Part shown: in pieces, positions 1-12,169 of the stretch
Layout: every line of letters begins with the position of its first letter
How positions within the stretch are numbered: the stretch's first letter is position 1
Origin: Lunularia cruciata
Taxonomy: Eukaryota; Streptophyta; Marchantiopsida; Lunulariales; Lunulariaceae
NCBI GenBank assembly: GCA_948567375.1
Contig: OX419757.1
Coordinates: forward strand, 47,737,665-47,801,664
Direction of reading: 5' to 3'
Length of the DNA: 64,000 nt
Notes under the pieces: model-generated
What the model saw: only the letters and a program-made list of their open reading frames with translations
Databases searched by the model: none
What the model was told of the DNA's origin: nothing
Position numbers and translations under genes: made by a program

Positions 1-220
1 GCGGGACCGAGACATCCATGCCGAGTGCCTTGATACTACTGTCTGCATGATATCTGCACATTTTGCACGTGATACTTCTGTCTTCGGATACATCATCCGA
101 CCATGTGCTGAGGTGAGGAACTGACTTATTTACTCCACGGATCTATTACACAAAGACACAGAATGCCATGAAATACTTTTGCTCACATCAGTTTTTATAG
201 CTCGAGGGGTGTTGTACAGA

Positions 221-488
221 TTTCTCATACCGATGTTAAGGGCAGTTACAATTTTACGGGTATTCTTACTGATTTCTCACATCGATATTAAGGGGTTTTC
301 ATTTAGAGTTTTGCTGGTATTCTTACTAAGTTCTCATAGCGCTAATACCGATATTAAGGGACTTCATTTATAGTTTTACTGGTATTCTTACTGATTTCTC
401 ATATCGCTATTAAGGTTGGACCTTAATAGCGATATGAGTATCTTTTAGATGTATGAGTATCTTTTCAGATTTTTCATACCACTATTAA
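221..488. repeat. Degenerate 52-64 bp direct repeats, AT-rich
   Basis: Four to five imperfect copies of a unit containing a TTCTCAT..CG.TATTAAGG core begin near 221, 273, 331, 395 and 469. Spacing drifts from about 52 to 74 bp. No coding signal is visible; short open frames here follow the repeat. The rest of 1-552 is unassigned AT-rich sequence. Confidence 0.6.
398..438. repeat. Perfect 19-bp inverted repeat (hairpin)
   Basis: The arms 398-416 and 420-438 are exact reverse complements separated by the 3-base loop TGG. The left arm is the last clear unit of the degenerate repeat family around it, so the hairpin probably arose when a repeat unit was copied in inverted orientation. No T-run follows it, so it is not a terminator-like signal. 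Confidence 0.85.
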
Positions 489-550
489 CTTATAGTTGTA
501 GGGGCAGTGCTTGTACATCGGGGTATAATTTTTCTATGGATAAAAATCTA

Positions 551-552
<2 letters not shown>

Positions 553-606
<54 letters not shown>

Positions 607-622
607 ATCTATCTATCTATCT
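553..622. repeat. Compound microsatellite (AT)n-(ATCT)n
   Basis: About 25 AT dinucleotides (553-603) run into about five ATCT tetranucleotides (601-622). This is a slippage-prone simple repeat with no coding meaning. Confidence 0.97.
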
Positions 623-1279
623 CTACATAATATACATACTATCAATATTATATATTAAAGAAGTATAATTCACGCATAAATTATACACAATGCCAATGGG
701 GATTCTAAAGTGCCACAATAATCAATTTGTTCATATAACTCGAATCACAATCAGATCAGTATTTAATCTATCATTCAATAATCTCTTAATAATTATACTT
801 TGATTATAGTCAAATCATACACATTCTAGCTAAGAAAATATAATTGATGTTCACCGGCCTCTATCCACCATAGTCAAGAACTCGGAGGCTCAACATTAGA
901 GAAGTGAACTCTCTAGAGCTGCACTTCAAAAGTATACCCTCTTGGTCTCCAACCCTAATGGTTTCACTGATGGCACACCCGACTGTGCAAATGGTGCAAG
1001 TGATGGTGGGCCCCACCATATAGTTAGTACCCTAAACACAAAATCTGACTGTCAACAAGTAGTCTATGTGTAAATATCAAAATACTCCTAACTACCAAAA
1101 TACTACTAATTACCAAAAATACTACTCTTGAGTCCGAGCAATCTAAGTGGAACGCTACAAATGGCATGATAATTATCATATGTATATATATCATTATATA
1201 ACATACATCATTGTCAACATCACACACTCTAGAAGCACAACTCACACATAAGTCATACATGGACTCCAAAGTGCCACAA
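623..1279. other. Gene-free spacer with LTR-like duplicate ends
   Basis: No gene is seen. A stretch of about 50 bp at 671-721 is repeated imperfectly at 1242-1283; on the minus strand both copies begin TTGTGGCACTTT. The second lies next to a run of seven C (minus-strand G-run), which would suit a polypurine tract followed by the start of a minus-strand LTR of element E0. The opposite LTR end was not found, so this assignment is tentative. Confidence 0.3.
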
Positions 1280-1389
1280 TTGCCCCCCCTAGCTGGTGGT
1301 TAGGTCCCTCTAACTCTAGATAGCCATCTACGCCAAATATATGGTATACCTTATGGGATTAGCAGGCCGGGGTGCTATCGAGCCCCATC

Positions 1390-1775
1390 ATTAGTTGCTG
1401 GTAAGATCCAAAGTACTAAAGACCTTTGCATGACCAATTGCATCAAAGATCTCCTTTGGTATGGGCATGGCATGTCGATCAGCCCTAGTCTATCAATTGA
1501 TAGGATAGTAATCTCCACACATCCGCTTATCTGTGTAGTTGCCATGCATATCCTTCTTGGTTGGCATCATTGTAGTTGATACATTGTCTCCATGTGAAAT
1601 CTCCACCAAACCAACCTCAAAAATGTCTCTACTCCGGCTTTGAATCAATGCTCTCTCCATGTCACTATATTGATAGGGACATCAAAAAATTGGTTTATCA
1701 CTAGTCAACTCAATCTAAATACTAGGTCCTTTTAGAGCACCTAAATCCTTCATATTGAAAGCAAAACAACTCATG
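1390..1775 (-). pseudogene. E0 reverse transcriptase remnant (Ty3/gypsy)
   Basis: The minus strand encodes the peptide block FDAIGHAKVFSTLDL and, upstream, a TKKDMHGNYTDKRMCGDY-like stretch. These match the RT segments just before the first catalytic aspartate in Ty3/gypsy elements. Farther upstream a FAFNMKDLGAL-like segment fits the RT N-terminus. The KRMCGDY form differs from the RVCVDYK and RMCIDYR forms in the other elements of this window, so E0 is a separate lineage. It is broken in several places. Confidence 0.7.
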
Positions 1776-4700
1776 TAGCTCCTCAAAAACCTCCAAACTC
1801 TCTGTCATTCCTCTTTTATAAGCTTGGGTCAAAGATCTGGCTTCCAAGTATCCTCTATAACTAATGTAAGAGTGGAAGACGCACTAATTGGCTGCTACAT
1901 TGGGCCCTTGGGAATAGTAATATCATGCTCCCAACCACTAGAGGTCCCAATTTCAATGTGAAAAACTCCCTCTAATCTGGATGCAAGCTCTATATGTCCT
2001 CTAGTTGCATCCCACGTAGACCAAGGGTGTAATCCAAGTAGACCATGCTCACTTGGATGGACTCCAAGTAGACCACTCTCCCCAGTAGCCATTGGTTATG
2101 TCCCAAGAATACCTTGTCCACTTGGTTTATCACCGCCAACATATGCCTAAATTGTCTTGATAGGCATAGAGCTCACGTGTCCGAGTGGTGATGCCTATCA
2201 AGCGCATTCTACGCTGTTGTGTGGTCTGCATAGCCTATAAAAAAATTAAATTATGATGGTTATCTCCACATTAGTGGAGTAGGTTGCATGATAGATCTCA
2301 ATGATGAGACATTGCCATGTGAGCATCCATGTAGATACATGCAATTGGCAACGTGGGTTACAATCTTATCTTGTTCAAGGGCTCTGATGTATATGGGTGA
2401 GGGAGAGTGGAGAAATGGGGATGTTTTAGTTGAGGAGTCTTGAGAGGGAGGAGAACATTGAGAGTGAGAATTGTAGCAGAGGGGAGTGGTAGAGCACCAG
2501 AGGTAGCATTTGAGCATGAGATACCCCATGCTCATGATCTACCACTCATGAATCCTTTTCTCATTAGCCTTCAGATTTTCAACAACATGATGGCTTACAA
2601 GACTGGATGGTGATACATTTTGGGATGGCATTCATGGAGTTGGTGATGGTAAACCCAGATATTATTGTCTTTTGCGTGCTTAATTACAAGCTAGTATGGG
2701 ATTTGACAATTTATGTGCTCCTATAGTTGGGGAATGCCTTAATTTTTGCTCATAAGCTTTGAGGTGGAGTTGTGGAGTCCATTTGTCAAAAAGTGAAAAG
2801 ACTAACTGACAAATTGCAAGAGAGTGGGTCTCATGAAAGGAAGTCTAGAGTTTTTTGGGAATCAAGGGATATTGGGGAGGGCATTCAAGGAGTAAAGCTT
2901 GGAGAAAAGAGCTAATAAGCTACAATCCAGAGACAACTTGAGCAGAATCCGGAGACAACTTGAGCAGATTCTAAGAGGGATATCATCTATTAGATCAAGG
3001 GGGTAGAACTTATACCTATCAAGACAAAGTAGGCTATTTGGAGAGCTTCATGAGACCTTTTTCATAATCTGTCAATAGGGTTGGAGATTAAATAGAGTTT
3101 TTATAGCACTAAGCACAAGAAATTCCAATTTTGGATCAATCTCAAGTCAGATCTGATTGATTGAAGTTGAAGCTTTTGAGATATAAGGTGTTGGAGAAGA
3201 GCTGATGACCCGATTTTGAGTTTTGGTCACTCTCCAAGTTGTGGTTTGAGTCACCTTATGCAAATTTCTAGTGTTGTTGGTAATTAGGTTTCTCACCTTT
3301 AGGCAAAGATTTCATGTGAATTCCTCACAAGAAAAAAAAATCAGGGTCTTGGATCAATTATACTTGGGTCTGTAGATCCAAGTATACTAACTTGTGAGCT
3401 ACAAGTTAGCCCAACTCAGGAATTGATATATATCTAGGGATTGGGGTGGATTAGGCTATGAAACTCTCCAAAGATTTAGACAAGGGTACAACCAACTACT
3501 ATGGAAGATTTGGTCTACTTTGGATTCATGAAAAGTGAGATATGATGCAATAAGTTCTACTGAAAAAACTATTATAAGCTTAGTAGAGCATTTTATCTTC
3601 AAATATGATTGAGTATCAATTCTCCTATATTTATGACTATGATTGGATAGTTTTGATTGATAGAGTGATTTTGAGAGTTGTGTGTACCTTTGATCCAAAA
3701 ATCTGGAAAAAGTTGTTGAGAATCAAGAGCAAGCCCTTAAATTAGGGATTTTGAATTAGGGTGAAAGCTACAAAAACTGGCCAAATTTGAGAGCTTGTCA
3801 GGGGATCAATAGTAATCATATTGATGCTCATTTCATGTCATTGGAAAGCTTACCTTATAGGCTTTCCATTGAAGCCTAGAACACTCAAATCCAAGTCATA
3901 CAAAAAAAGTTATGTCCATATGAGCTACATAGACTTTTCCCAATCAAAAAGATATAGGAGTTCTTCACTTGGATTAGAAGTTTGTTGAAATTTGAAGAAA
4001 ATATTAGAGGAGACTTGTAAAAGTTGAAATTAGCTTGATGATAGAGCAAGAAGGGTCTGAAGATTTTTTTGATAAAAAGTATAGAGAGTTATTGTCAAAT
4101 TCTTGTGATCGGATCTTCTTTGTGCTTGCATGTCTGTTTGTATGCCCAATTGGCTTGGATTGGTATGCAAGCATGTGACAATCCGGAAAATATCAATTTT
4201 GCGATAATCAAGTTAGTAAAGTTTGTTCTTGCAAAGATACTAGTCAAAAATGTCCAAATACAAAGCAAAGTAACAAGTTCAGTTCTTCTTGGGTTCCTCT
4301 TTAATCTCTCAGGTAGAAACCTCACCTAGAAGAGAGTAACAAGCACTAACTTGTAGTCTTGTAACAAAAATTTGTCACACTTAATCACAACTTGATCAAA
4401 TCTTTCCAAACAATCTTGATTGTGATGATTCAGATTCTCCCAAAAACTGCACTTCACTACAAAATGACTTTGCTTCAAAATTGTGTTCCACTCCTCCACT
4501 AAAGGCACAACTTCCTTGATCCAAATTGCTTCACATCAACACTGTGCTGCACTCACAAATGTAGAATACTACCATCACTACAATTCCTCTAAGATCTATC
4601 AAGGCATTGCTTCGATTGCATTTCACTCAGGATCAAACACACAGAATGAAGATCAAGGTTGTGGAATCCAACATCCAACAAGCACACAGACTTGCACATT

Positions 4701-4843
4701 GAAATTCTCCACACACTCACAAACACACACACAATATTGATACTCAGAATCAAACTCAAGTGATGAGTACTAAAATCAGCACTTTGCTTTATCTATTCTC
4801 AAAAATAATGAATACTAAACAAGAACATACTACAAATGCCACC

Positions 4844-4851
4844 TTTAAATA
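4844..4851 (-). promoter_or_regulatory. TATA-like box of solo LTR A
   Basis: On the minus strand TATTTAAA is followed by AGGTGGCATTT, as in the E1 LTR at 21957 and with small changes in the E4 LTR at 13655. It lies downstream of the LTR coding remnant, which places that remnant in U3. Confidence 0.5.
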
Positions 4852-4968
4852 GGAAGAGCACTTGACAGTTACTAATAAATATACCATTCTACAACAACTA
4901 TTCCTACCTCAGATCCGAAATTACAATGCACTTCTTCATATCTACCTCTTCAAATCTCAAAATTGTTA

Positions 4969-7560
4969 CTACTCCAATCCAATGTCTTCCTCGGCTTCCA
5001 AACCCGATCCCGAAGTAACCTCACATACTACTCTATCCTCGGGTTTCACAACTACTAACTCTTCTACCAATTCTAACACTTCTTCTTCCTGATCTACAAT
5101 TCCCATCATGAGCAATCTACACACATCTTCTTCCTGCAACTGATATTTCTCTAATATCTTGAATGGCAATTCCAAAGATATATGTACTCCTATCTCATCG
5201 ACTTTTGGCTTTGCTCTTACATCCTTCCAAAGTTTATCGATCTCTAACCTAATTAAATCCAATCTAATTGTGATATTGTCTTCCACTTCCAATATATTTC
5301 TATCTACACAAGTTTTGAGACTAATCAGCAAAGCATTCAAATCTTCATCCTTTGCATTTCTCCTCCTCGGCTCTTGCACCAACAACCTTAACTCGTGTAA
5401 TCTTGTTTCTTCAATCTGCACACTAGCTTCTGTACTCAACATCACGTTCATCTTCATTATGATCTCCTTCAATGGCTCGAGCCTCATCCTTCTCTCTTGT
5501 TCTTGATCCGTCTGCCAACTTCCCTATACATTGCCAATTTTGCCTCAAATTTGGCTTTCACCATCTTGTTCTCCTTCTCCTTCTGAACAATCTTCTCTTC
5601 CAAATTATGAAGTAACTCCCTTAACCTCTCTTCCTCTCTTTATCTCACTATCAGCTCTCTCTGCCAAAGTTGCTTCTTCTCTTCTACACTCTCCATCACT
5701 CTATCAAGCTCTTGCTCTTTCTTTACTACTCTTGCCATAGCATGAATGATTTCTAATTGTGAATCAACAAACTGCTATTTCAAGATTTCATACTCAGCTA
5801 TTTGTCTTTCCCTTGCTATGACATTTTGCTCTATTACTCACTCTTTACTTCCCACTTCCTTCTTTAAATTCTCAATTACTTGGTTCTGTACTATTGCATC
5901 TACTCATAGTACTTCCTTTTGCTCCTCTCCTCGGGTTATGATCTTCTTCAACTCCAAGTTCTCTTCTTCTAACTTTACCAATACCTGCAACACAATCTTT
6001 ACCTCTAGACACTCCGACTGCATTTCTCTCTCTTCTTCTTCTCTAACTTCATTATCAATGGGCATACAACCACCTACAAATACTCTTCTCCTTTGCTCTG
6101 ATTTACCTTGGCTTGCGGGCTTTTCTCTTTCTTCGCTTCTTCTTCACTTGACACTCTTCTTCTCAACCGCATTTGCCTATTGGGATGGATTCTTCACTTC
6201 CCAAACTTCCACTCTCCACTTCTCTTCTTCTACTCGGCCCTGCCTCACACGTCACCTTCCTTCTTGAACAGACTTCTCTCTAAATGGTCACCCTCTTCTC
6301 CTCCTTCTTTGGAACTTTGTCTTCTTGTCTTGGGTTACCTTCTTCTACCATCTCCAACTTTCCTTCTTCCTCCTCTAATACCGGCTGCATCTCCACTCCA
6401 TCTTCACTCTCGCTACTCACTTCACCACTCTACAACACGAGTTCAGGTTCTTCCTCCTTCTCCAAGTCTTCTAACTTGTACTTGACTTCACCTTCTGATT
6501 CTTTGCCTGACAATGCGATCACCACCAGGTCCTTCCTTGGGTTTATTTTTCTGGTCTTCTGAGGTCTCATTGCCGCTACTTCTTCTTCTTCTTCTTCTTC
6601 TCATCAACTCCTCTTCTTTGACTTTGGAGTATTCACCCCTAAATGCGCACTTTGCCCCGTCTACGCATAGTACTTGTCATTGCTTCTGATCTATAGAATG
6701 TACTGTTATTGCTCCGTATCAGCATCTCTTCTCAAGTCAAGATGGAAGTGCAACACCATCTTGTGTCTTTCTGCTACATTCATCAAATTTAGTCCCAAAT
6801 AGAAGTGGGCTGCATATGGCACAATGTAGTGTGGAGGCGACTTGTCCCGCAAGTTCCACACCATTTGTCTTGTGCGTTGATGGAAGCACTTTGCCCAATT
6901 AATTGGTTTTCCTACAAACATCTTGTGAAAGAACACTACTTGATGTTTCATCACATAAGTGGTTTGCTCCAGCTTGGAGATAGCCATCATTGCTTCTACA
7001 ATGCCTCTCCTCACAAGGTCCTTGTAACTCTCAACTTTATAACCATTCTTTGTGCACTTTGAAGAAAAGGCATCTCACACTTCTTGGGTTTCTTTAGCTA
7101 CTTCTACTTTCCCCAAGAATGTGCCTCCCTGCTCCTCACCCGCCTCTCTTCTGAGTCTAACCTCCAATCCGACTCTGTCCATCGAGCCGGATTTCCTCTC
7201 TTACCCTCTGCCTTGGGTCCATTGAGACATTTACTCTCAATGATCTTGGTCAAGAAACTTGGAAAACTAAAGTTCCATTTCCATGCCAAAAATGTGATCC
7301 AAAGTCTGCTCAAGAATTTGATTCTTGCACTCACATCTAATTGCCAAATTGCATGATTTCTCACTACAAATTCCAAGTTCTTCTTTCCACCTCCTATTTT
7401 ACTCTCCTCCACTCTAGGTTGGTGACTACTCTTCTGACCGATTCCCGGACTAACTCTCTTGACTTCCTCTCAATACACCAACGCATCTCTTACTACACTC
7501 TCTTTTCCACAATCTCCCTCAGGACAACTCCTTAATGGCAATGGAAAATTACTTGTCATC
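4969..7560 (-). pseudogene. LTR-internal coding remnant, unknown coiled-coil protein
   Basis: The minus strand carries a decayed coding region. Its first part (about 7412-6706) is globular, with segments such as NHAIWQLDVSARIKFLSRL and FFHKMFVGKPINWAKCFHQR. Its last part (5487-4969, 172 residues open) is charged, rich in Glu/Lys/Leu with heptad-like spacing, and ends acidic. The same order recurs in the E1 LTR (19540-21845), partly in the E4 LTR and at 39340-39620. No transmembrane segment, protease, RT or zinc knuckle is seen. I do not recognise the family. A captured host gene is possible, but that is inference. Confidence 0.6.
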
Positions 7561-8180
7561 TCTTAGTCTCTATCCCAAATCTTATAATGGCGTGCCTTCT
7601 CCGTCTTTCTTCACTTTGAGTTTCTATCAAGAAATTACACCTCTTGCATGCTCTTGTCACTATCAATTTTCCCCTGCCCATAGGCCAACCTTGTTTTTTC
7701 CGATACCTTCTTGAATGTTCAACCCCAAAGGAAAGTTGTTACATTGTCCTTGCCTTGGATTGAGCACCTCCTAGCCAAATTCTCCTTACTTTGGGTTGAA
7801 TGCTGATAGGACCAATCCAAGTACTTTCTCTTCGGACACAAAGTCACTTTACCTTGGGTTACAACCCAAAGACACCATTCTTTGCTTTATGATGCTAAGC
7901 AAAATATGACTACATCTGTACACCTCTTCAAAAATAAGAAAAATAAAAAATGTGGGTACCACAAGGCATTGCACTTAGGTTCCTTCCTTCTAGGTGTGCT
8001 GTAATTTTTCTCCTTGGTAATATTGGAAGTGATGACCAACAGACCATGAGTGCGTGTTATGATGACATGTTAGGTTGCTTGTTACTTCCCTACCCAGTAG
8101 AAGGAATCTTAGAAACAAGAGTGGAGGGTTCTACTAGTTGGGTACCATGTGTGCTCAGATTAGTAGTGACAAGTCAACGC

Positions 8181-8964
8181 ATGACCGCTTATCCATAAGC
8201 TCCATAGCTAGATACCTTATGTCTTCCCAAAGAGAGAAAGGCAAAGTACAACCAATGTTGCTCTGCCAAGCCAAGGCTCACAATCCAAGTCAAACAATTC
8301 AGGTCCATAGCTTGACCTAACACCTAATGCTTGGATGCCTCTAACACTACTAGAAGAGTGGTAATATTAGTGGAAAATCCCATCACCCACTCTCTCTCGT
8401 TGGTGTTGGGCTCCACCAATTGCTGTAACTGTGAGTCCCAAACAACTCTAGGTCCTCCCTCTCAAAAAGCATGGGAGCCTAGGAAACTCATAAGTGCGGG
8501 AAAAGTGGCTAGAGGCTGTCCAACTAGGTTCACTATTGCCATAGGTGACCTATCAACCACTACCACCATTTGAGATTGACGCTCAACATCCAAGATGTCA
8601 TCAACAGTGAGATGGTCTATAGTTGTTGAATCCCATCATAAGCATGTTGTAGAACATCTTTGGGTAAGAGGTTCATCCACCAAAGACAAAGATGATGAGC
8701 TTGTGATCCCACTCTAGCTGCATCTAACAACATGGCACTTTCTATCCAAGAATGGACCAGAATGGACCTGATATGTACATGCGACCACCTGGATGCAAGA
8801 ATCACCTATCAAAGGGACGTTCTCCAAAATGTAAGCTGGAGAAATAGATTGATAAACTTGGAGATGTTGTAGTATCTATAACATGTCCCAAAATACACCA
8901 AAATAGGGATCTTGCAGACCCAAACCTTAGCCAAAGCATGTATGTCCCTAACACGACCATCTGG
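8181..8964 (-). pseudogene. E0 protease/gag-like remnant (weak)
   Basis: On the minus strand a LLDAARVGSQ..LLPKDVLQHAYD-like stretch (about 8800-8620) resembles the active-site region of Ty3/gypsy proteases, where a D-[ST]-G motif is followed by xxVNLM. The similarity is loose and the region is broken. Its position upstream of the E0 RT on the same strand supports the reading. It could also be unrelated. Confidence 0.3.
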
Positions 8965-11612
8965 TGTTGTTGGGAAAAATATTCACGGTTATCATTGGTG
9001 CCATTTGGTGAGAGCTAGAGTTTCCTTCCATGAGACCTTAGCTCAGGGGTCTCTTTGCATTACTTGACACTAAGAGCTTAATTTGTAATACACCAACCGT
9101 AGCTTTGTTTATGGTACAAGAATCTTGAGAATATGCTTTGAGTTGTCATTTGAACAGATAAGATGTGTAAGAGTATTTTAGTTAGGATTTTTTTTTCTTG
9201 AGCAAAAAAGTCTCGAAAGTTTTATTTGATGTTTTGATCAAATGAGCTTTTGAGCATTTTATGTTGAGTAATGAAGAAAAGAAGAAGAAGGGTTTTGAGA
9301 GGAATTGTGAGTGGAGAGATTTGGGCAGAAGATGTTTTGAGAGATTAGAAAAACTGGAGAGAAACTTTGAGTGACAAGGGTTTGAAGTAGAAATTTTTCA
9401 GGAGTTTTGACAGTTGAGGATTTTGGGAAGGAGTTGAAGGTTAGATAGAGATTATTGCAAAGGATGTTTTGGGAGAGCAGTAGATGTTGAGAGGAACTTC
9501 AAGTAGAGAGGTTCTTGGCAGGAAGTTTTCCGGAAGATCAGTAAAGCTGGAGAGAAGTTTTGAGAAGTGATAGAGTGATTGTGAAAGAGGAAATGTTTTT
9601 TCAAGAGACGAACTTGGGACAATTGAGGGTTTCGGGAAGAAGCTTGAAGGTTGACAGAGAGGTTCTTGGCATGAATTGATTTCAAGAGATCAGTAGGATA
9701 TGGAGAGGAACTTCGAGTAGAGAGGTTCTTGGTAGGAAGTTTTTGGAAGATCAGTATAGCAAGAGAGGAGTTTCAAGAAGTGACAGAGGGATTGTGAAAG
9801 AGAAAATGTTTTTCAAGAGATGAGCTTGGGACAGTGATGGTTTCGAGAAGAAGCTTAAAGTTTGACAGAGAGGTTCTTGGTAGGAAGTGATATTGAGAGA
9901 TCAGTAGGATGTGGAGAGGAACTTTGAGTAGAGAGGTTCTTGGCAGGAAGTTTTTGGAAGATCAATAAAGCTGGAGAGGAGTTTTGAGAAGTGATAGAGG
10001 GATTGTGAAAGAGGAAATGAATTTTAGGAGACGAGCTTGGGACAGTGAGGGTTTCTGGAAGAAGCTTGAAGGTTGACTGAGAGGTTCTTGACAGGAAATG
10101 ACTTCAAGAGATCAATAGGGTTTTGAGAGGAACTTTGAGTAGAGGGGTTCTTGGCAGGAAGTTTTTGGAAGATCAGTAAAATAGGAGAGAAACGTCAAGT
10201 GACAAGGGTTTGAAGTAGAAATGTTTCAGGAGTTTTGATAGTTGAGGATTTTGGGAAGGAGTTGAAGGTTCAATAGAGCTTCTTGCAAGGGATGTTTGGG
10301 GGAGCAATAGATGTTGAGAGGAACTTTGAGTGGAGGGATTCTTGTAGGAGATGTTTTTGGAGACCAAAAAGGCTAGAGAGAAGCTTCAAGCGACAGAGGT
10401 TGAAGTAGAAATGTTTTGAGGTGATGAGCTTTTAATAGTGAGGATTTTTGGAAGGAGTTTGAAGGTTGATAAAAGTTTTGTAGGAAGGATCCGGGAAGTG
10501 TCAGAGGGTTTGGAAGAAGAAATCTCTCAGGATAAGAGAGATTTTGGAGGAGCTTCAAGTGATGGAAGGTTAGGAGAAGAATCAAGAGCAAGGCAGGAAG
10601 TACAGAGTAAAAAAGAAGTATAGAGTGAAGAAGGGAGAGAGTTTGAGAAAAAGTATAGGAATAGTACCAAAAGAAGAGAAGAAGAAAATCAGACAACAAG
10701 AAAAGGCAAATTGAGGAATCAAAAGCAGAGTACAACAATAGAAGGAAAGAAAAATTAGAGAATGGTTTTGGACCATTGAAGAGTAGAGAGGGAAGGGCAT
10801 CGAGAGGAAGAGAGAAGAAAGGAACAAAAAAATCAGATAGGGTCTTGGACCACCAAAAGGAAGAGAGAAAGGTGGTTTCTTGGAGGAAAAGAAAAGATCA
10901 AGGGAGGTCAAGAATTGGAGTTTAAGAGAGAAATACTCAAGGAGGAGACCATATGGACTCATAGTGAAAGGAGGGAGAAACAAAAGGAATTCTATGGAAT
11001 AGTGAAGACTTGGAGATGTCAAGCGGAGACGGCAAGCAGGAAGTCAAAGACTATAAGGGATAGGAGTTAAGACCAAGCTAACTTTGTGTTCTATACATGC
11101 TTGACTAGGCAGTGTGCTTAGATGCAAATGTTATGCAGTCAGATCTGCTTGATCATCTTGAAAAGTTATGAATTTGAAACTTGGTGTGTAGATGGAAGTG
11201 ATTTTCCCTCTTATTGAATGTGTGTGTACAAAAATAAGAAATAGTAATAAGAATGAAATAAACACCATGGTATTCAGCTAGGCTGCAAATTTCAAATAAG
11301 ACATGGAACAAAATTCTGGATTTGAGTCAATTGCATGACCTATGGACTAGTCCTTGAATCCTTGAGTTTGTGCTTGGGCCAGACTTGACACTATAGCAAA
11401 AACCCAGCACCCACCTAAGAAGGTCAGAGTGAGAAATAGTCTAGAATGATAGCTCAAGAATATTAGGTGCGGAATGACATCAAAAAGTCTGTTGAGAGAG
11501 GTTGTTATCACAAAGCTAGAAAACATGACCAGTGCCGAGACTATGATGAACAAGCCAACATAAGCACAGGCAGCCAGGTGCTCGATGCAATTGTAGAGCA
11601 AAGCTTTTGACA
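8965..11612 (-). mobile_element. Diverged E2-like LTR (antisense, purine-rich)
   Basis: Read on the minus strand it begins TGTC and soon has GAGCACCTGGCTGCCTGTGC, close to AAGCACATGGCTGCTTGTGC near the start of the E2 LTR. It ends TTTTTCCCAACAACA, close to E2's ATTTTCCCAATGACA. Between these lies a long repeat-bearing purine/pyrimidine-biased body, as in E2. I infer a solo or orphan LTR of a sister family. No clear target duplication was seen, and the right end abuts a family A LTR scrap sharing a few bases. Confidence 0.55.
9290..10350. repeat. Tandem repeats, period about 212 bp, GA-rich
   Basis: The segment GAGGAACTT..GAGTAGAGAGGTTCTTGG recurs at 9491, 9705, 9916 and 10137, with a shorter variant near 10318. 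Spacings are about 214, 211 and 221 bp. The plus strand is purine-rich throughout. Long open frames on either strand here are by-products of the biased composition. Confidence 0.75.
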
Positions 11613-11890
11613 GTTATCTAACTTCCTAAAATGCTTCCTAACAACTTTACCAACCTACAGATCCAAAATGACAATGCACTTCTTCATATTTGCCTCTTCC
11701 TATCTAAAAAATTGATCCTAATCTAATCTGATGTCTACCTTGACTTTGGTAATCTACATCCTTTGCTCTCCTTTACCAACTTTCTTGCACAAGCAATTTC
11801 AATTTGTGCAGTCTTGCTTCCTTCAAACTTCATTTAGCCTCCGTGCTCAGCATGGCCTGTAGTCTCCCAACAACTTCTCCTACTGATGTG
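11613..11890 (-). mobile_element. Fragment of family A LTR (antisense)
   Basis: The stretch CTACAGATCCAAAATGACAA and following bases match, in the same orientation, solo LTR A near 4910 and the copy near 39245. It is the inverse of part of the E4 LTR only about 1.3 kb to the right (13030-13640). Only the end of the coding remnant and the adjoining segment are present. Confidence 0.6.
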
Positions 11891-12165
11891 TAACTCCAAA
11901 AGAACTCCCATTTTCATGCAAATTAATAGATACTCCTGAGTTTATGCCTCATTTCAAAGCTTTCAAGCTCACAAAAAATTAACAAAACTTCCGACCTCAC
12001 AATGGCATGAAAGATATTGAGACACATAGGAACACAAAATAAATCCAAAGTCATTTTAATGCAAGAAAACAACTCCCATACCAACCGGCACCAATGACAC
12101 GTGCAGATTCATTTCCGATGATAGCGGTGAGAGAAGAGACTTTGGAAACCAAGTCTAAAGATAAG
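11891..12165. other. Unassigned spacer
   Basis: I see no gene, no repeat shared with the rest of the window and no clear LTR end. It separates an antisense family A scrap from the sense E4 LTR. Confidence 0.4.
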
Positions 12166-12169
12166 ACAA

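Larger units (their letters stand above)
4174..7963 (-). mobile_element. Solo LTR of family A (antisense, 3.8 kb)
   Basis: On the minus strand it begins TGTGGTACCC at 7963 and ends near TTGTCACA at 4174, the same termini as the E1 5' LTR and the E4 LTR end. Flanks AAGCA (4169-4173) and AGGCA (7964-7968) form a 5-bp target-site duplication with one mismatch. It lies inside solo LTR B. Most of its length is a decayed coding region, followed by a TATA-like box and a ~670-bp R-U5-like segment. Confidence 0.85.
2215..8176 (-). mobile_element. Solo LTR of family B (antisense), split by solo LTR A
   Basis: Removing the nested insertion 4174-7963 plus its duplicated target leaves about 2.17 kb that aligns end to end, in reverse, with 16520-18726. 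The outer flanks carry a matching 4-bp ACGC at 2211-2214 and 8177-8180, which I read as a target-site duplication. Termini are TG..CA. No gag or pol is present between the flanks, so it is interpreted as a solo LTR. Family B has no internal region in this window, so its superfamily is unknown. Confidence 0.65.
1280..8964 (-). mobile_element. E0: old antisense Ty3/gypsy fragment, interrupted
   Basis: Minus-strand translation shows Ty3/gypsy reverse transcriptase motifs at 1390-1775 and a weaker protease/gag-like stretch at 8181-8964. The two parts read in the order protease then RT on the minus strand, and are separated by the solo LTR B at 2215-8176. The element is heavily decayed, with many breaks. 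No pair of LTRs could be assigned, so its extent is approximate. It is one of the oldest layers here because it carries two later generations of insertion. Confidence 0.55.

Noticed and set aside
449-658. Open frame with a Tyr-Ile repeat
   Set aside because: It is a direct translation of the (AT)n microsatellite.
5531-6562. Plus-strand Ser/Leu-rich open frames
   Set aside because: They are the opposite strand of the LTR A coding remnant, which is the strand conserved with the other copies.
10373-11022. Minus-strand Leu/Phe-rich frames resembling membrane proteins
   Set aside because: The region is strongly purine-rich on the plus strand, which by itself gives Leu/Phe/Ser-rich translation on the minus strand. 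It lies inside an LTR.
8965-11612. Coding exons in the GA-rich tract
   Set aside because: Periodic repeats of about 212 bp and similarity of the ends to the E2 LTR explain the region.
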